NCBI RefSeq assembly: GCF_003173715.1
Contig: NZ_CP029550.1
Span: 6,464,001-6,528,000, forward strand
Reading direction: 5' to 3'
Length of the DNA stretch: 64,000 nucleotides
Source: Methylobacterium durans
GTDB lineage: Bacteria > Pseudomonadota > Alphaproteobacteria > Rhizobiales > Beijerinckiaceae
The notes beneath the pieces were generated by a model that ran no database searches, was not told the origin of the DNA, and saw nothing but the letters and a program-made list of their open reading frames with translations. Below, piece after piece: positions 44,408-52,946 of the stretch; position 1 is the stretch's first letter; each line of letters starts with the position of its first letter. The position numbers and the translations under genes are program-made.

Positions 44408-45277
44408 TCAGCCGGCTGCGTGAGCGGATAGCGCCTTCCGGGGTGGACGGCCGCGGCGCTTGGGAGCGGGCGGCGGGATGATGACGGCCTTGGAGCGCAC
44501 GTGCTCGGGCACAAGATCGGCGTGCTGGCGCAGGCGATAGCTCGCTCCCTCAATCTGGATGACTACGGCATGGTGCAGCAGGCGGTCGAGCAGCGCCGTG
44601 GCCACGACCGGATCGCCGAACACCTCGCCCCATTCGGCAAAGCCGCGGTTCGAGGTCAGGATCATCGCACCCCGCTCATAGCGCGCATTGACGAGCTGGA
44701 AGAACAGGTTGCCTCCACCCGGGATGACAGGAAGGTATCCGATCTCGTCCACCACCAGCAGCGCGGCGCGGCGGAGATAGCGGATGCGATCGCGCAGGGA
44801 GCCGTCCCGCTCTGCCTTGGCCAGCGAGGCGATCAGATCGGCCAGCGTCGAGAACACCACGCTGCGTCCGGCCTTTACCGCCTCAACGGCGAGCGCGGTG
44901 GCGAGATGGCTCTTGCCGGTGCCGGGTGGTCCAAGCAGGTGAACCACCTCGGCCCGGTCGATGAAGGTCAGCTCGGCCAGCGCCAGGATGCGCTCCCGGT
45001 CGAGCGAGGGCTGGAAGGCGAAGTCGAAGCCGGCCAGCGTCTTGATCGTGGTCAGGCGCGCCACGAGCAGGGCGGTCTTCACGCGGCGGTTCTCGCGCAG
45101 CGTGAGTTCCTCAGTCAGGATCTCGTCGAGGGCGCTGATGCCGTCGATCTCGCCCTGCTCGATGCGGCGGATCGTGGCGTCGAGGACCTCCAGGGCGCGC
45201 GGCATGCGCAGGCCGACAAGGCTGCGCTTGATGCTGTCGAGGGTCGTGACGGCACAGGAGACAGCGGCACGGGTCAT
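44408..45277 (-). CDS. istB: IS21-family helper ATPase IstB
   Basis: Translation probably begins at ATG 45277, whose ATGA overlaps the istA stop (289 residues); a longer frame upstream is istA's shadow. Walker A is GPPGTGKSHLATALA, Walker B LLVVDEIGYLPV, and the arginine-finger region is around LLDRLLHHA. The C-terminal tail is Lys/Arg/Pro-rich. IstB is the AAA+ regulator that remodels target DNA for IstA. Confidence 0.93.
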   Translation of the reverse strand: MTRAAVSCAVTTLDSIKRSLVGLRMPRALEVLDATIRRIEQGEIDGISALDEILTEELTLRENRRVKTALLVARLTTIKTLAGFDFAFQPSLDRERILALAELTFIDRAEVVHLLGPPGTGKSHLATALAVEAVKAGRSVVFSTLADLIASLAKAERDGSLRDRIRYLRRAALLVVDEIGYLPVIPGGGNLFFQLVNARYERGAMILTSNRGFAEWGEVFGDPVVATALLDRLLHHAVVIQIEGASYRLRQHADLVPEHVRSKAVIIPPPAPKRRGRPPRKALSAHAAG

Positions 45278-46545
45278 GACCGGCCTCCGATCCCGCCGGC
45301 GAGCCGTTCGCCGATGGCTTGGTAGACGGCGAGCGAGCGCCGGGCGACGTGATCGCCGCGGCGGCCGATCATCTGGCTGTCGGGATGGCCGTGGCGCATG
45401 GCCCGGGCGGCCGCGCCCTGCCGATGGCCGGGATCGACGCGGTACTGCCGACGCCCTTCCAGGATCGGGTGGCTCGCCACGAGGCGGCCGCCGTCGAGGA
45501 TGCGGATCGTGTCGGGCAGCTGATGCACTTCGACGACACGCCGGGTCCGGTCCGGCACGCTGTAGTAGTTGCCGCCGATCGAGACCAGGCCGTCGTGACT
45601 GACGCGCCGTTCCAGCTTGAGCAGGGCGTCGAAGGGCACGGCCGGCAGCGGCTGCAACTCGGGTTTCTCGGCGGCGAAGGCTTCCGAGACGATCCGCTGC
45701 GTGGTGCCGTGCAGGCGGACGTTGGCGACGGTGTCGAGCCAAGACCGAAGCTGAGCGTTCAGGTCGTCGAGGTCGCGGAAGGAGCGTGCCAGGAAGAAGT
45801 CTTGGCGGATGTACGAGAACGGCCGCTCGACCTTACCCTTCGTTTTGGCCCTGTAGGGGCGACAGGCGCGGGGCAGGAAGCCGTAGTGCTTGGCCAGCGC
45901 CAGCAGGGATCGGTTGTAGACGATGTGGCCGGCCGCCTCCTCGCCGGTGACCGCCGTCTTCATGCGGTCGTAGAGGATCTCGATCGGCACGCCGCCGATG
46001 GCGGCGAACGCCTGCATGTGACAGCGCAGCAGCGTCTGCAGATCCTGGTGCAGGACAAAGCGCGCCTCGATGTGCCGGGAATGGCCGAGCACCAGCGAGA
46101 ACAGCCAGACGATGCAGGCCGTGCCCGGCGCGTCCGTGAAGGTGACCGCGAAGCGGGCGAAGTCGACCTGCGCCTGCTGGCCGGCCGGGGTCTCGAAGCG
46201 GACCTCGTAGGGCTTGGCCTCGGGCGGTCGGATCGCGGCGGCAAACCGCTTCACGGCGGTGTAGGCTCCCGTATAGCCGCGCTCGCGCAGCTCGCGGGTC
46301 AGGCGCACGGCGCTGAGATCGGGGAAGGCGGCGACGCGCTCGCGCAGATAATCGCGGTAGGGCGCGAGTTTGCTCGGACGTCCGGCTTGGCGCGGGCCGT
46401 AGACCGGCGGTTCGAGGCCGCGCTCGATGTACTTGCGGATCGTCTTCGGGTCGCGCCCAGTCCGACGGGCTATGGCGGTAACCGACAGGCCCTGTCGGTG
46501 CAGGTCCAAGATCATGAGGAGCTCTCCCAGCAGGACCATCCTCAT
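45274..46545 (-). CDS. istA: IS21-family transposase IstA
   Basis: The likely start is ATG 46545 (423 residues). The N-terminal HTH has ILDLHRQGLSVTAIARRTGR and DPKTIRKYIERGL. The DDE integrase core has Asp in QAQVDFARFAV, Asp in EILYDRMKTAV and Glu in KGKVERPFSYIRQDFF. A Mu-type C-terminal domain follows (GNYYSVPDRTRRVVEVH). Stop and istB start overlap as ATGA. It appears complete. Confidence 0.93.
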   Translation of the reverse strand: MRMVLLGELLMILDLHRQGLSVTAIARRTGRDPKTIRKYIERGLEPPVYGPRQAGRPSKLAPYRDYLRERVAAFPDLSAVRLTRELRERGYTGAYTAVKRFAAAIRPPEAKPYEVRFETPAGQQAQVDFARFAVTFTDAPGTACIVWLFSLVLGHSRHIEARFVLHQDLQTLLRCHMQAFAAIGGVPIEILYDRMKTAVTGEEAAGHIVYNRSLLALAKHYGFLPRACRPYRAKTKGKVERPFSYIRQDFFLARSFRDLDDLNAQLRSWLDTVANVRLHGTTQRIVSEAFAAEKPELQPLPAVPFDALLKLERRVSHDGLVSIGGNYYSVPDRTRRVVEVHQLPDTIRILDGGRLVASHPILEGRRQYRVDPGHRQGAAARAMRHGHPDSQMIGRRGDHVARRSLAVYQAIGERLAGGIGGRS

Positions 46546-46664
46546 CACTCCCGACCGAGACGCGTCGGCAGGCATGGTGGCTGAGGATGGATAAGCCCGA
46601 GGGTGCGGGGTGCGTCCCGCCTCCGCGGGCCAAGGCATCGGCCAGGGAATTTTCGATGCCCACA

Positions 46665-46875
46665 ATCAGGGAGTATTCAACGCCCGCTGACACTCCTCGA
46701 CGGCTGCGGCCTTGGGCTCACCCTACTTCTGATCGCGCTCCCCGCAGAAACAGCAGGCGCGATGGCCCGGCCCAGCTCGCCGCTGAAGCTCGGAACGGCG
46801 CCCCAACTGATGCAGACCAAGCTGCAGCAGCGCCTGGGCGAGGAGGGCTCGGGTCTGCGGACAAGCAGCAACTGA
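46665..46875 (+). pseudogene. Possible secreted-protein gene cut by IS21
   Basis: The frame entering from the IS21 right end encodes a hydrophobic signal-like stretch (LGLTLLLIALPAETAGA) then a short polar chain ending RTSSN. No start codon with a ribosome binding site lies outside the element. It may be the 3' part of an interrupted gene, or an intact small gene using a rare start. Confidence 0.35.
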
Positions 46876-46909
46876 GGGCGAGCGCGCAACCAGCCAGGGA
46901 TATCCTGGA

Positions 46910-47080
46910 ATGAGCAGTCTCGTGAAGGATCTCGGCTCGGTCACCTGCTCGGTGTTCAGCGCGATTCGACGGCCCGTCTGCACCTCTGCCAACAGCGACA
47001 TGGCTGCTGGCCTGATCACGCTCGGCGTGTTGGCAGCGCTCTTCCTCCTCGTCGTGACCAGCCGAGCCGCACGTGTGTAG
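46910..47080 (+). CDS. Small single-pass membrane protein (56 aa)
   Basis: ATG 46910 to TAG 47080 encodes 56 residues: a polar N-terminus with two Cys (DLGSVTCSVFSAIRRPVCTS), one transmembrane helix (AAGLITLGVLAALFLLVVTS) and a short basic end (RAARV). The composition and single helix make it credible despite a weak ribosome binding site. Confidence 0.5.
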   Translation: MSSLVKDLGSVTCSVFSAIRRPVCTSANSDMAAGLITLGVLAALFLLVVTSRAARV

Positions 47081-47189
47081 GAGCAGAATGCTCCGTACTC
47101 TCGCCTGCGCCCGAGGCTCTTGCTCTGCCGAGAGCCTAAATCTTGCGGCCTCGACTACTCAGGCCAGACGCGGGTTCACCCCACCAAGG

Positions 47190-47873
47190 TCAAGCCTGTG
47201 GATCTCCCTTCAGCATACGAGCTCCCATTGCCGCAGCCGCCGAACGGCTTGAGACCCCCAAGTTTCGAAATAGAGCGGCTACATGGATCTTAACTGTGCC
47301 TTCGCCGAGGTTAAGGGCGCGAGCGATCTCCTTGTTCGATTTGCCCTGGACGATCAGCTCCAGCACCTCGGTTTGGCGCGGTGTGAAGCTGGTGGATGAC
47401 GGTGCGTCGGTGGGCACCCGAGGCGCCGAGCCTGTCGACTCGCTGCTGATGTCGGCGAGCAGGGCCGGCACGTAGATGAAGCCCTTGAGGATCATCTCCA
47501 GAGCTTGCGCAAGTTCAGCCACGCCGAAGCTTTTGGGGATATAACCGTGTCCGCCAGCTTCCAGCGCCTGCAGGATGTCCTGCCGGCGTTTGGAGCCAGA
47601 GACGATGGCAGCCAAGGTCGTCGGCCTCACCTCACGCACGGCCCGCAGGCTGCTCGCGCCCTGCATGCCTGGCATAGCGAGGTCGAACAATGCCAGTGCG
47701 ACGTCCTCTCTGCGACCAAGGTGCTCAATCGCCTCATCCAGAGACCCCGTCTCGATCACCTCGGCGAAGCCGCAACGGTTCTGCAGGATGGCTCGAAGCG
47801 CCATTCGGAAGAACTCGTCGTCATCGGCAACGAGAGCGACCTTTCCAGCCTCTGATGCTGCGCCGTCTGCCAC
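47190..47873 (-). CDS. NarL/LuxR-type response regulator
   Basis: 227 residues. The receiver domain (VALVADDDEFFRMALRAIL) has the phospho-acceptor Asp in LALFDLAMPGMQG and the conserved Lys in GYIPKSFG. A C-terminal LuxR HTH (TPRQTEVLELIVQGKSNKEI, ARALNLGEGTVKIHVAALFR) gives DNA binding. It lies 214 bases downstream of the CHASE-type hybrid kinase on the same strand and is its most likely output partner. Confidence 0.92.
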   Translation of the reverse strand: MADGAASEAGKVALVADDDEFFRMALRAILQNRCGFAEVIETGSLDEAIEHLGRREDVALALFDLAMPGMQGASSLRAVREVRPTTLAAIVSGSKRRQDILQALEAGGHGYIPKSFGVAELAQALEMILKGFIYVPALLADISSESTGSAPRVPTDAPSSTSFTPRQTEVLELIVQGKSNKEIARALNLGEGTVKIHVAALFRNLGVSSRSAAAAMGARMLKGDPQA

Positions 47874-48086
47874 TCTGGATACTCACCGCACTCGAATTCG
47901 CCAACGTCGCACCGCAGCCCGGGCTCCGCAAATCATCACGGAGCAGCTTCGAGCGGTACCCACAGATCACAATCTGATGCAGCAGGCTGCGCTGTTCGGC
48001 ACGCCGCGCCTGATCCGCAGCTGCTGGAACGGCTCTCTCATTGAGAGCCTCAGCCTCTGAGAACCGTCTGCCTGACGGAAGCGGAG

Positions 48087-50735
48087 TCAGGTCGCGGGCA
48101 AGCGCTCCGCGAGGGTGCCTTCAAGCTGACGGACCTTGCCGAGTGCCGCATCGCGCAGACGCGTCAACCCGGAGAGCAGAATGGCCAGATCTGCCTTCTC
48201 CGAGCGGCCCGCGCAGGCTGCCTCTACCGCAAGACACTGCCCGCTCAGAGCAACAAAGCCGAGAAATCCGGCCTGAGAAGCGAGCGCGTGCGCATCTCTC
48301 CCGATCTCATCACGGCCGCGACCGTGAACATCGAGCCCGACTCTGGCCTCGAGTTCCTGGCCGAAGCGGCGCAGGAGCTGGCCCGCCTGGTCAGGTCCAA
48401 GCAGATCAAAAACCTCGCTGAACACTGCGGGGTCGAAGCTTGCCTCAGAATGCTCATCCTCTGACTGAGGCTCCACCGGGTCGAGTGTTCGCTCCACCAG
48501 CGGCTTCTTGGCCCAGCGCTGGACAGCCGCCAGCAACTCGTCGCGCTTAAACGGCTTGCCGATGTGGCCGTTCATGCCTGCCTCGGTGAATGCCTGCACC
48601 TGATGAGGCAGGACGTTGGCTGTCAGTGCCACGATGGGCAGCTCCGCGTAAGCCGATCCCAGAGAGCGGATGTGCCGCACGGCGGTGATGCCGTCCATCA
48701 CCGGCATCTGCACATCCATCAGGACGAGGTCGTAAGCACGCTGCTGAACGGCCTCGACGGCACGCACACCATCGACCGCAACATCGACCCGGTGGCCGCC
48801 TGCCTCGAGGATGCTGCGCGCGATGTCCTGGTTGATCTCGAGATCCTCCGCCAAGAGCACGTGGGCACCTCCTGACTTGGAGCTTCCAGAGGAAGGTGAC
48901 TGTGGGCTGAGCACATGCTCATCGGCAACTTCGCTCAAAGGCAGGGCGAGCTCGAACCAGAAGGTAGAGCCCCGGCCCACTTGGCTCTCGACGCCAATCG
49001 TACCGCCCATCAGCTGGATCAGGCGCTGCGAGATCGCGAGCCCGAGCCCCGTTCCACCAAACTCACGCGAGGTCGAGCTGTCCACCTGAGAGAAGCGCTC
49101 GAACAGCAGGCTCTGCTTCTCGGCGGGTATGCCGATGCCAGTGTCGGTCACGGAGAAGCGCAGGCGCCGCTCGCCTCCCGGAAGGTTCGCGTCGGCCAGG
49201 CTGGTGATCCGCAACGTGACAGAGCCCTTGGCCGTGAACTTCACGGCGTTATTGAGCAGGTTGAGCAGGATCTGCCGCAGCCGGTCCTGATCACCGACGA
49301 GGTGCTCGGGCACGCCAGGCTCTACTTGCGCCGAGAGAACCACGTTCTTGTGCTCGGCCAAGCTGCGCACGATGGAGAGGCTGTTGTCCACCAGTGCCGC
49401 CAGCGAGAATGAGCGCGGATCAATCTCGATCTGCCCGGCCTCGATCTTGGAGAAGTCTAGGATGTCGTTCACGACCGTCAGCAGCGCCGCCCCCGAAGAG
49501 CGGACCCGCTCCACCCGCAGGCGCTGGCTCGGATTGAGCTGGTCTTCCGCAAGGAGCAGGTCCGTGTAGCCGAGGATGCCGTTCAAAGGCGTCCGGATCT
49601 CGTGGCTCATGGCGGCCAGGAAGTCGGTCTTGGCCTGACTGGCTGCCTCAGCCTGTGCACGCGCAGCCCTGGCGTCCTCGACCGCGTCCCGGAGCACCTC
49701 CTCCTGCTTCTTTCGGTGCGTGACGTCGCGGCCCACCGCGAGAACAAGGTCAGCCGTGTCCGCTTCCATGCGGCGGTAGGCGACCTCAAGCCACACCCAA
49801 TGGCCATGCTTGTGCCGGTAGCGGTGCGTTCCGACCCGGCTCGCGTGTTCAGCTGACAACTGCGCCCGGCAGGTTCGAGCCTGAGCGAGATCGTCCGGGT
49901 GGATGAGTTCCTCCAGAGAAAGTGCCGCGAACTCCTCGGGCTCGTAGCCCAGCACCGTCCTTATCGCAGGCGAGGTGTAGGCCTGCTGCGGGTCGGAGGA
50001 CAGGAGCCGGACGATGTCGCTCGTGTTCTCCGCTAGCAGCCGGTAGCGCCGCTCACTGGCCTGGAGCACCGCCTCAGCCTCGGCGCGTCTGCGGATCTCG
50101 CGAACGGCTAGGTAGCCTGCGCCTGTCAGGGACAGCAGGGCGAGGAGCAGTGTCGCGATAGCAAAGCCGATGGACCGGGGCGCCACCTGCTCGAGAGCGC
50201 TCCTCCGCTCTGCCAGCAGTCGCTGCTCCTCATGCCGCATGACCTGGAGGGTCTCTCGGATCTGCGCCGTCAGTGCGGCTCCGCGCTCAGCATCAACTGA
50301 GCTCTGTGATGGCGACGGCGGTGCGGTTTCCCGCAGGGACCGGCCGAGATCGGACAGCTTCTCTCTGACCTGCTGGCTCAGTGTTCGGGCACGCGCGGCC
50401 TGTGCGGGATTGTCGCTGACGAGGTCAGACAGCCTCGCTGTCGCTTCAGGCAGCGCCTGGACCGCGGCCCGGTAGGGAGCGAGGCGCTCCTCCTGGTGCG
50501 AGAGGAGGATCTCGCGCTGGCCGATCTCGGCATCCGCAACGCTGGTGTGGATGGTGTCGAGTTCAGCCAGCACCTCGTAGGTGTGCTGCAGCCAGACGCG
50601 CTTCTCCCTGACATCAAACAGCAGGGGGATCAGCAGGGCGCTGCAGGCCGCGATGAGCAGGATGGCGCCAGCAAGAGCGAGCGGGGCGACATTTTTGCCG
50701 AGCCTGCTTAGGGGCTTATCACGGAAAGAGAGCAT
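48087..50735 (-). CDS. Membrane CHASE3-like/PAS hybrid histidine kinase with HPt domain
   Basis: 882 residues. Two membrane helices (about 17-39 and 190-212) flank a helical periplasmic CHASE3-like sensor. Then come a PAS domain (about 225-345), HisKA with His378 in SHEIRTPLNG, an ATPase domain (NLLNNAVKFT, DTGIGIP, GTGLGLAIS), a receiver with Asp in LMDVQMPVMDG, and a C-terminal HPt-like domain. In the HPt the His is kept (DAHALASQAG), but the Lys-Gly that normally follows is not. This is an ArcB/BarA-like phosphorelay architecture, with the NarL-type regulator just downstream. Confidence 0.92.
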   Translation of the reverse strand: MLSFRDKPLSRLGKNVAPLALAGAILLIAACSALLIPLLFDVREKRVWLQHTYEVLAELDTIHTSVADAEIGQREILLSHQEERLAPYRAAVQALPEATARLSDLVSDNPAQAARARTLSQQVREKLSDLGRSLRETAPPSPSQSSVDAERGAALTAQIRETLQVMRHEEQRLLAERRSALEQVAPRSIGFAIATLLLALLSLTGAGYLAVREIRRRAEAEAVLQASERRYRLLAENTSDIVRLLSSDPQQAYTSPAIRTVLGYEPEEFAALSLEELIHPDDLAQARTCRAQLSAEHASRVGTHRYRHKHGHWVWLEVAYRRMEADTADLVLAVGRDVTHRKKQEEVLRDAVEDARAARAQAEAASQAKTDFLAAMSHEIRTPLNGILGYTDLLLAEDQLNPSQRLRVERVRSSGAALLTVVNDILDFSKIEAGQIEIDPRSFSLAALVDNSLSIVRSLAEHKNVVLSAQVEPGVPEHLVGDQDRLRQILLNLLNNAVKFTAKGSVTLRITSLADANLPGGERRLRFSVTDTGIGIPAEKQSLLFERFSQVDSSTSREFGGTGLGLAISQRLIQLMGGTIGVESQVGRGSTFWFELALPLSEVADEHVLSPQSPSSGSSKSGGAHVLLAEDLEINQDIARSILEAGGHRVDVAVDGVRAVEAVQQRAYDLVLMDVQMPVMDGITAVRHIRSLGSAYAELPIVALTANVLPHQVQAFTEAGMNGHIGKPFKRDELLAAVQRWAKKPLVERTLDPVEPQSEDEHSEASFDPAVFSEVFDLLGPDQAGQLLRRFGQELEARVGLDVHGRGRDEIGRDAHALASQAGFLGFVALSGQCLAVEAACAGRSEKADLAILLSGLTRLRDAALGKVRQLEGTLAERLPAT

Positions 50736-50992
50736 CAGCTGTCGTCATTTCGTTCGCGGAAGAATGTCTCACTGCGACTCCGAGACGAACAATCTGAGGC
50801 CATCCGGGCACGTCCAAACCAGCCACTCTTTGCGGTTCAGGCAACGTCGGAGCGGTAGCTCTTGCTCCCAATGATCACGCAACAAGCCCACGTCAACCGA
50901 ACGCTCGGACTAGGCCGTCTCACCTAGTGGAGCGGATCGCGTGCTGCAGTTAAACACCACCTCTGGTTGCGGTAGGAAGTTGGCGAGTTGAG

Positions 50993-51226
50993 ATGCTGCG
51001 CTACTATTTTGATGTGCAGGACGATTTCGTGTTCACCCGCGACAGGGACGGCGAGACCTGTGTCGATCGCGAAGCAGTCATGGAGCGTGCTGCGGTGTTG
51101 TTGTCAGACATTGCAGCGGATGTACCGCTTGTTCGTGGTCAAAAGGAACTGAAAACAGCCGTTCGCAATGAGACTGGAAATGTAGTTTATATTGCAGCGT
51201 TGAATTTCGCCGGTCGCTGGCTATAG
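50993..51226 (+). CDS. DUF6894-family small protein
   Basis: 77 residues with the full family pattern: LRYYFDVQDDFVFTRDRDGE at the start, AAVLLSDIAADV, then VRNETGNVVYIAALNFAGRW and L at the end. Function unknown. It is more typical than the homologue at 43661-43957, which lacks the GRWL ending. Confidence 0.82.
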   Translation: MLRYYFDVQDDFVFTRDRDGETCVDREAVMERAAVLLSDIAADVPLVRGQKELKTAVRNETGNVVYIAALNFAGRWL

Positions 51227-51437
51227 ATCCCGATCGATACATAATCGGCCCAGCTCGAGTTTAAAATTGGCCGATCGGCTTCGCCCATTGGGCTGATTGC
51301 GCACGCAATCGAGAACTGCCCCACCTCAAGGCGCTCCTGTCCGGAGCTCCCATCCTGACGAACATCATCGCCACGCCTGAGTGCCAAAGAGGCCCTCGAC
51401 CTGTCGACGATCAGGTCCAAGGTAAAGAAGCATCGCG

Positions 51438-51938
51438 ATGGTATCCAGCACAGTCAACCGTCCCGTGGCGATCCTAGTCGTAGAAGACGAGGTGATGGTG
51501 CGCATGATCGCAACCGACATTCTTGCCGACGAGGGCTTCCGCGTCATCGAGGCTCGTGATGCGGAGGAGGCTCTCACCCTTCTGGAAGCCCGTACCGACG
51601 TGCGGGTCGTGTTCACCGACTGCAACATGCCGGGCGAAATTGACGGGGTCGGTCTTGCCCATCTAGTTCATCAGCGCTGGCCAGAGATCGGCATCATCGT
51701 GACGTCTGGCAGAGTGCGACCCGCTCCGGGTGACCTGCCCAAGGATGCACGCTTCCTGGCCAAGCCCTATCGGCGTTCCACCCTTCTGGACGAGTTGCGA
51801 GAGCTGCTTGGGCTGGACGAGGGCGCGGCTCACGGAGCTCCCGTCCTTCCCGAGAGCCTGATCATGCAGGCGCCGGTGAGTGGAACGAGCGGAGCGGCGC
51901 ATGCGGCGGGGCCGTTGCTAGAGCCTGACAAATCCTGA
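51438..51938 (+). CDS. Single-domain response regulator
   Basis: 166 residues. A receiver fills residues 10-125: ILVVEDEVMVRMIATDILAD, Asp in VFTDCNMPGEIDG, and the conserved Lys in FLAKPYRRSTL. The remaining 40 residues are an Ala/Gly-rich tail without an output domain. It resembles receivers paired with HWE kinases and lies 345 bases upstream of the phytochrome kinase on the same strand, a plausible partner. Confidence 0.9.
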   Translation: MVSSTVNRPVAILVVEDEVMVRMIATDILADEGFRVIEARDAEEALTLLEARTDVRVVFTDCNMPGEIDGVGLAHLVHQRWPEIGIIVTSGRVRPAPGDLPKDARFLAKPYRRSTLLDELRELLGLDEGAAHGAPVLPESLIMQAPVSGTSGAAHAAGPLLEPDKS

Positions 51939-52283
51939 CGCCGGACATGTTCGTGACGAACCTCAATCTGTTTCACGAGTGCTGACGGTGGACATCCCAG
52001 GCATCTCTCCCGCGATTGGTATACTGAGCGCTGTAGCACGCGGGGAAGATGGCTCGACGGTAGTACCAGTTCCAAGCCTTCCCGAGCCTTGGCCGAGGCG
52101 AGGGCAGAGTGTCCGCGACGTAGCAAGCATACCTGTGAAGGCCGCGTCGTTCCTCCTCCCGCCATCCTCGTCGGCGATTGGCGCGGGCGAGCCGGAACCT
52201 TATCTATGCCTTCAAAGGATGCGATCCTGGACGGACTGCCGCTGGCTTACGACGAGAGCACATGCGACCGTGGCAGCGTCCCC
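51939..52283. other. Gap upstream of the phytochrome gene
   Basis: The reading frame is open from 52089, but protein-like sequence of the phytochrome family begins only near 52284. I see no other feature. Confidence 0.35.
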
Positions 52284-52946
52284 ATGTCACAGACCGATCA
52301 TCCTTCCCCGACTGTCGACCTGACCTCGTGCGACCGCGAGCCGATCCATATCCTCGGCGCCGTGCAGCCGTTCGGCTTCCTTCTCGCCGTCTCGCCCGAC
52401 TGGATCGTGACCCGCGCCAGCGCCAACGCGCCGGATTGGCTGGGGCGCTCCGTCGAGGATTTGCTCGGTCTGCCTGTCGACACGGTCCTCGACGGCGAGG
52501 CCATCCATCTGCTGCGCGGCCACCTGCAGACCCTGCGCGGCCCTGATGCCGTCGACCGCATCTTCGCCGTGCGCCTCGTAGCCGACCAGCCGCCCTTCGA
52601 CGTGGCTCTGCACATCTCGGGCACCGCCATCGTCATCGAGGCCGAGCCGAGCACGCCCGAGCACCTCAGTGCCGGCAACCTCGTGCGCAACATGGTCTCA
52701 CGCCTGCAGCAGACGACCGACTTCGATCCGCTCTGCCGGGAGGCTGCCCGGCAGATGCGTGCTCTCACCGGCTTCGACCGTGTGATGGTCTACCGCTTCG
52801 CCCCGACGGCTCGGGCGAGGTCATCGCGGAAGCCGTACGCTCCGGCCTCGACCGCTATCTCGGCCTGCACTACCCGGCTTCTGACATCCCCAAACAGGCT
52901 CGTGCTCTCTACGAGCGCAACTGGCTGCGCATCATCGCGGACGTGA
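52284..52946 (+). pseudogene. Bacteriophytochrome, N-terminal half (PAS2 and start of GAF), frameshifted
   Basis: From ATG 52284 the frame encodes the biliverdin-binding Cys motif LTSCDREPIHILGAVQPFGF, a PAS2 domain, and the start of the GAF domain up to TGFDRVMVYRFAP. After 52804 it turns into nonsense (TARARSSRKPY) and stops at 52946. Inserting one base in the C-run at 52801-52804 restores DGSGEVIAEAVRSGLDRYLG followed by LHYPASDIPKQARALYERNW, the conserved GAF core, and joins the next frame. So this is one gene split by a single-base loss, real or a sequencing error. Confidence 0.85.

Larger units (their letters stand above)
44365..46664 (-). mobile_element. IS21-family insertion sequence
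   Basis: The istA-istB pair is bracketed by inverted ends TGGGC...AAAATTCCCTGGCCG at 44365-44388 and its complement at 46639-46664. The inner 15 bases are identical. Both genes are intact, so the element may be active. Confidence 0.8.

Noticed and set aside
44116..44481. A + strand frame running into the IS21 left end
   Set aside because: It crosses the element boundary and has no recognisable protein features; at most it is an interrupted gene.
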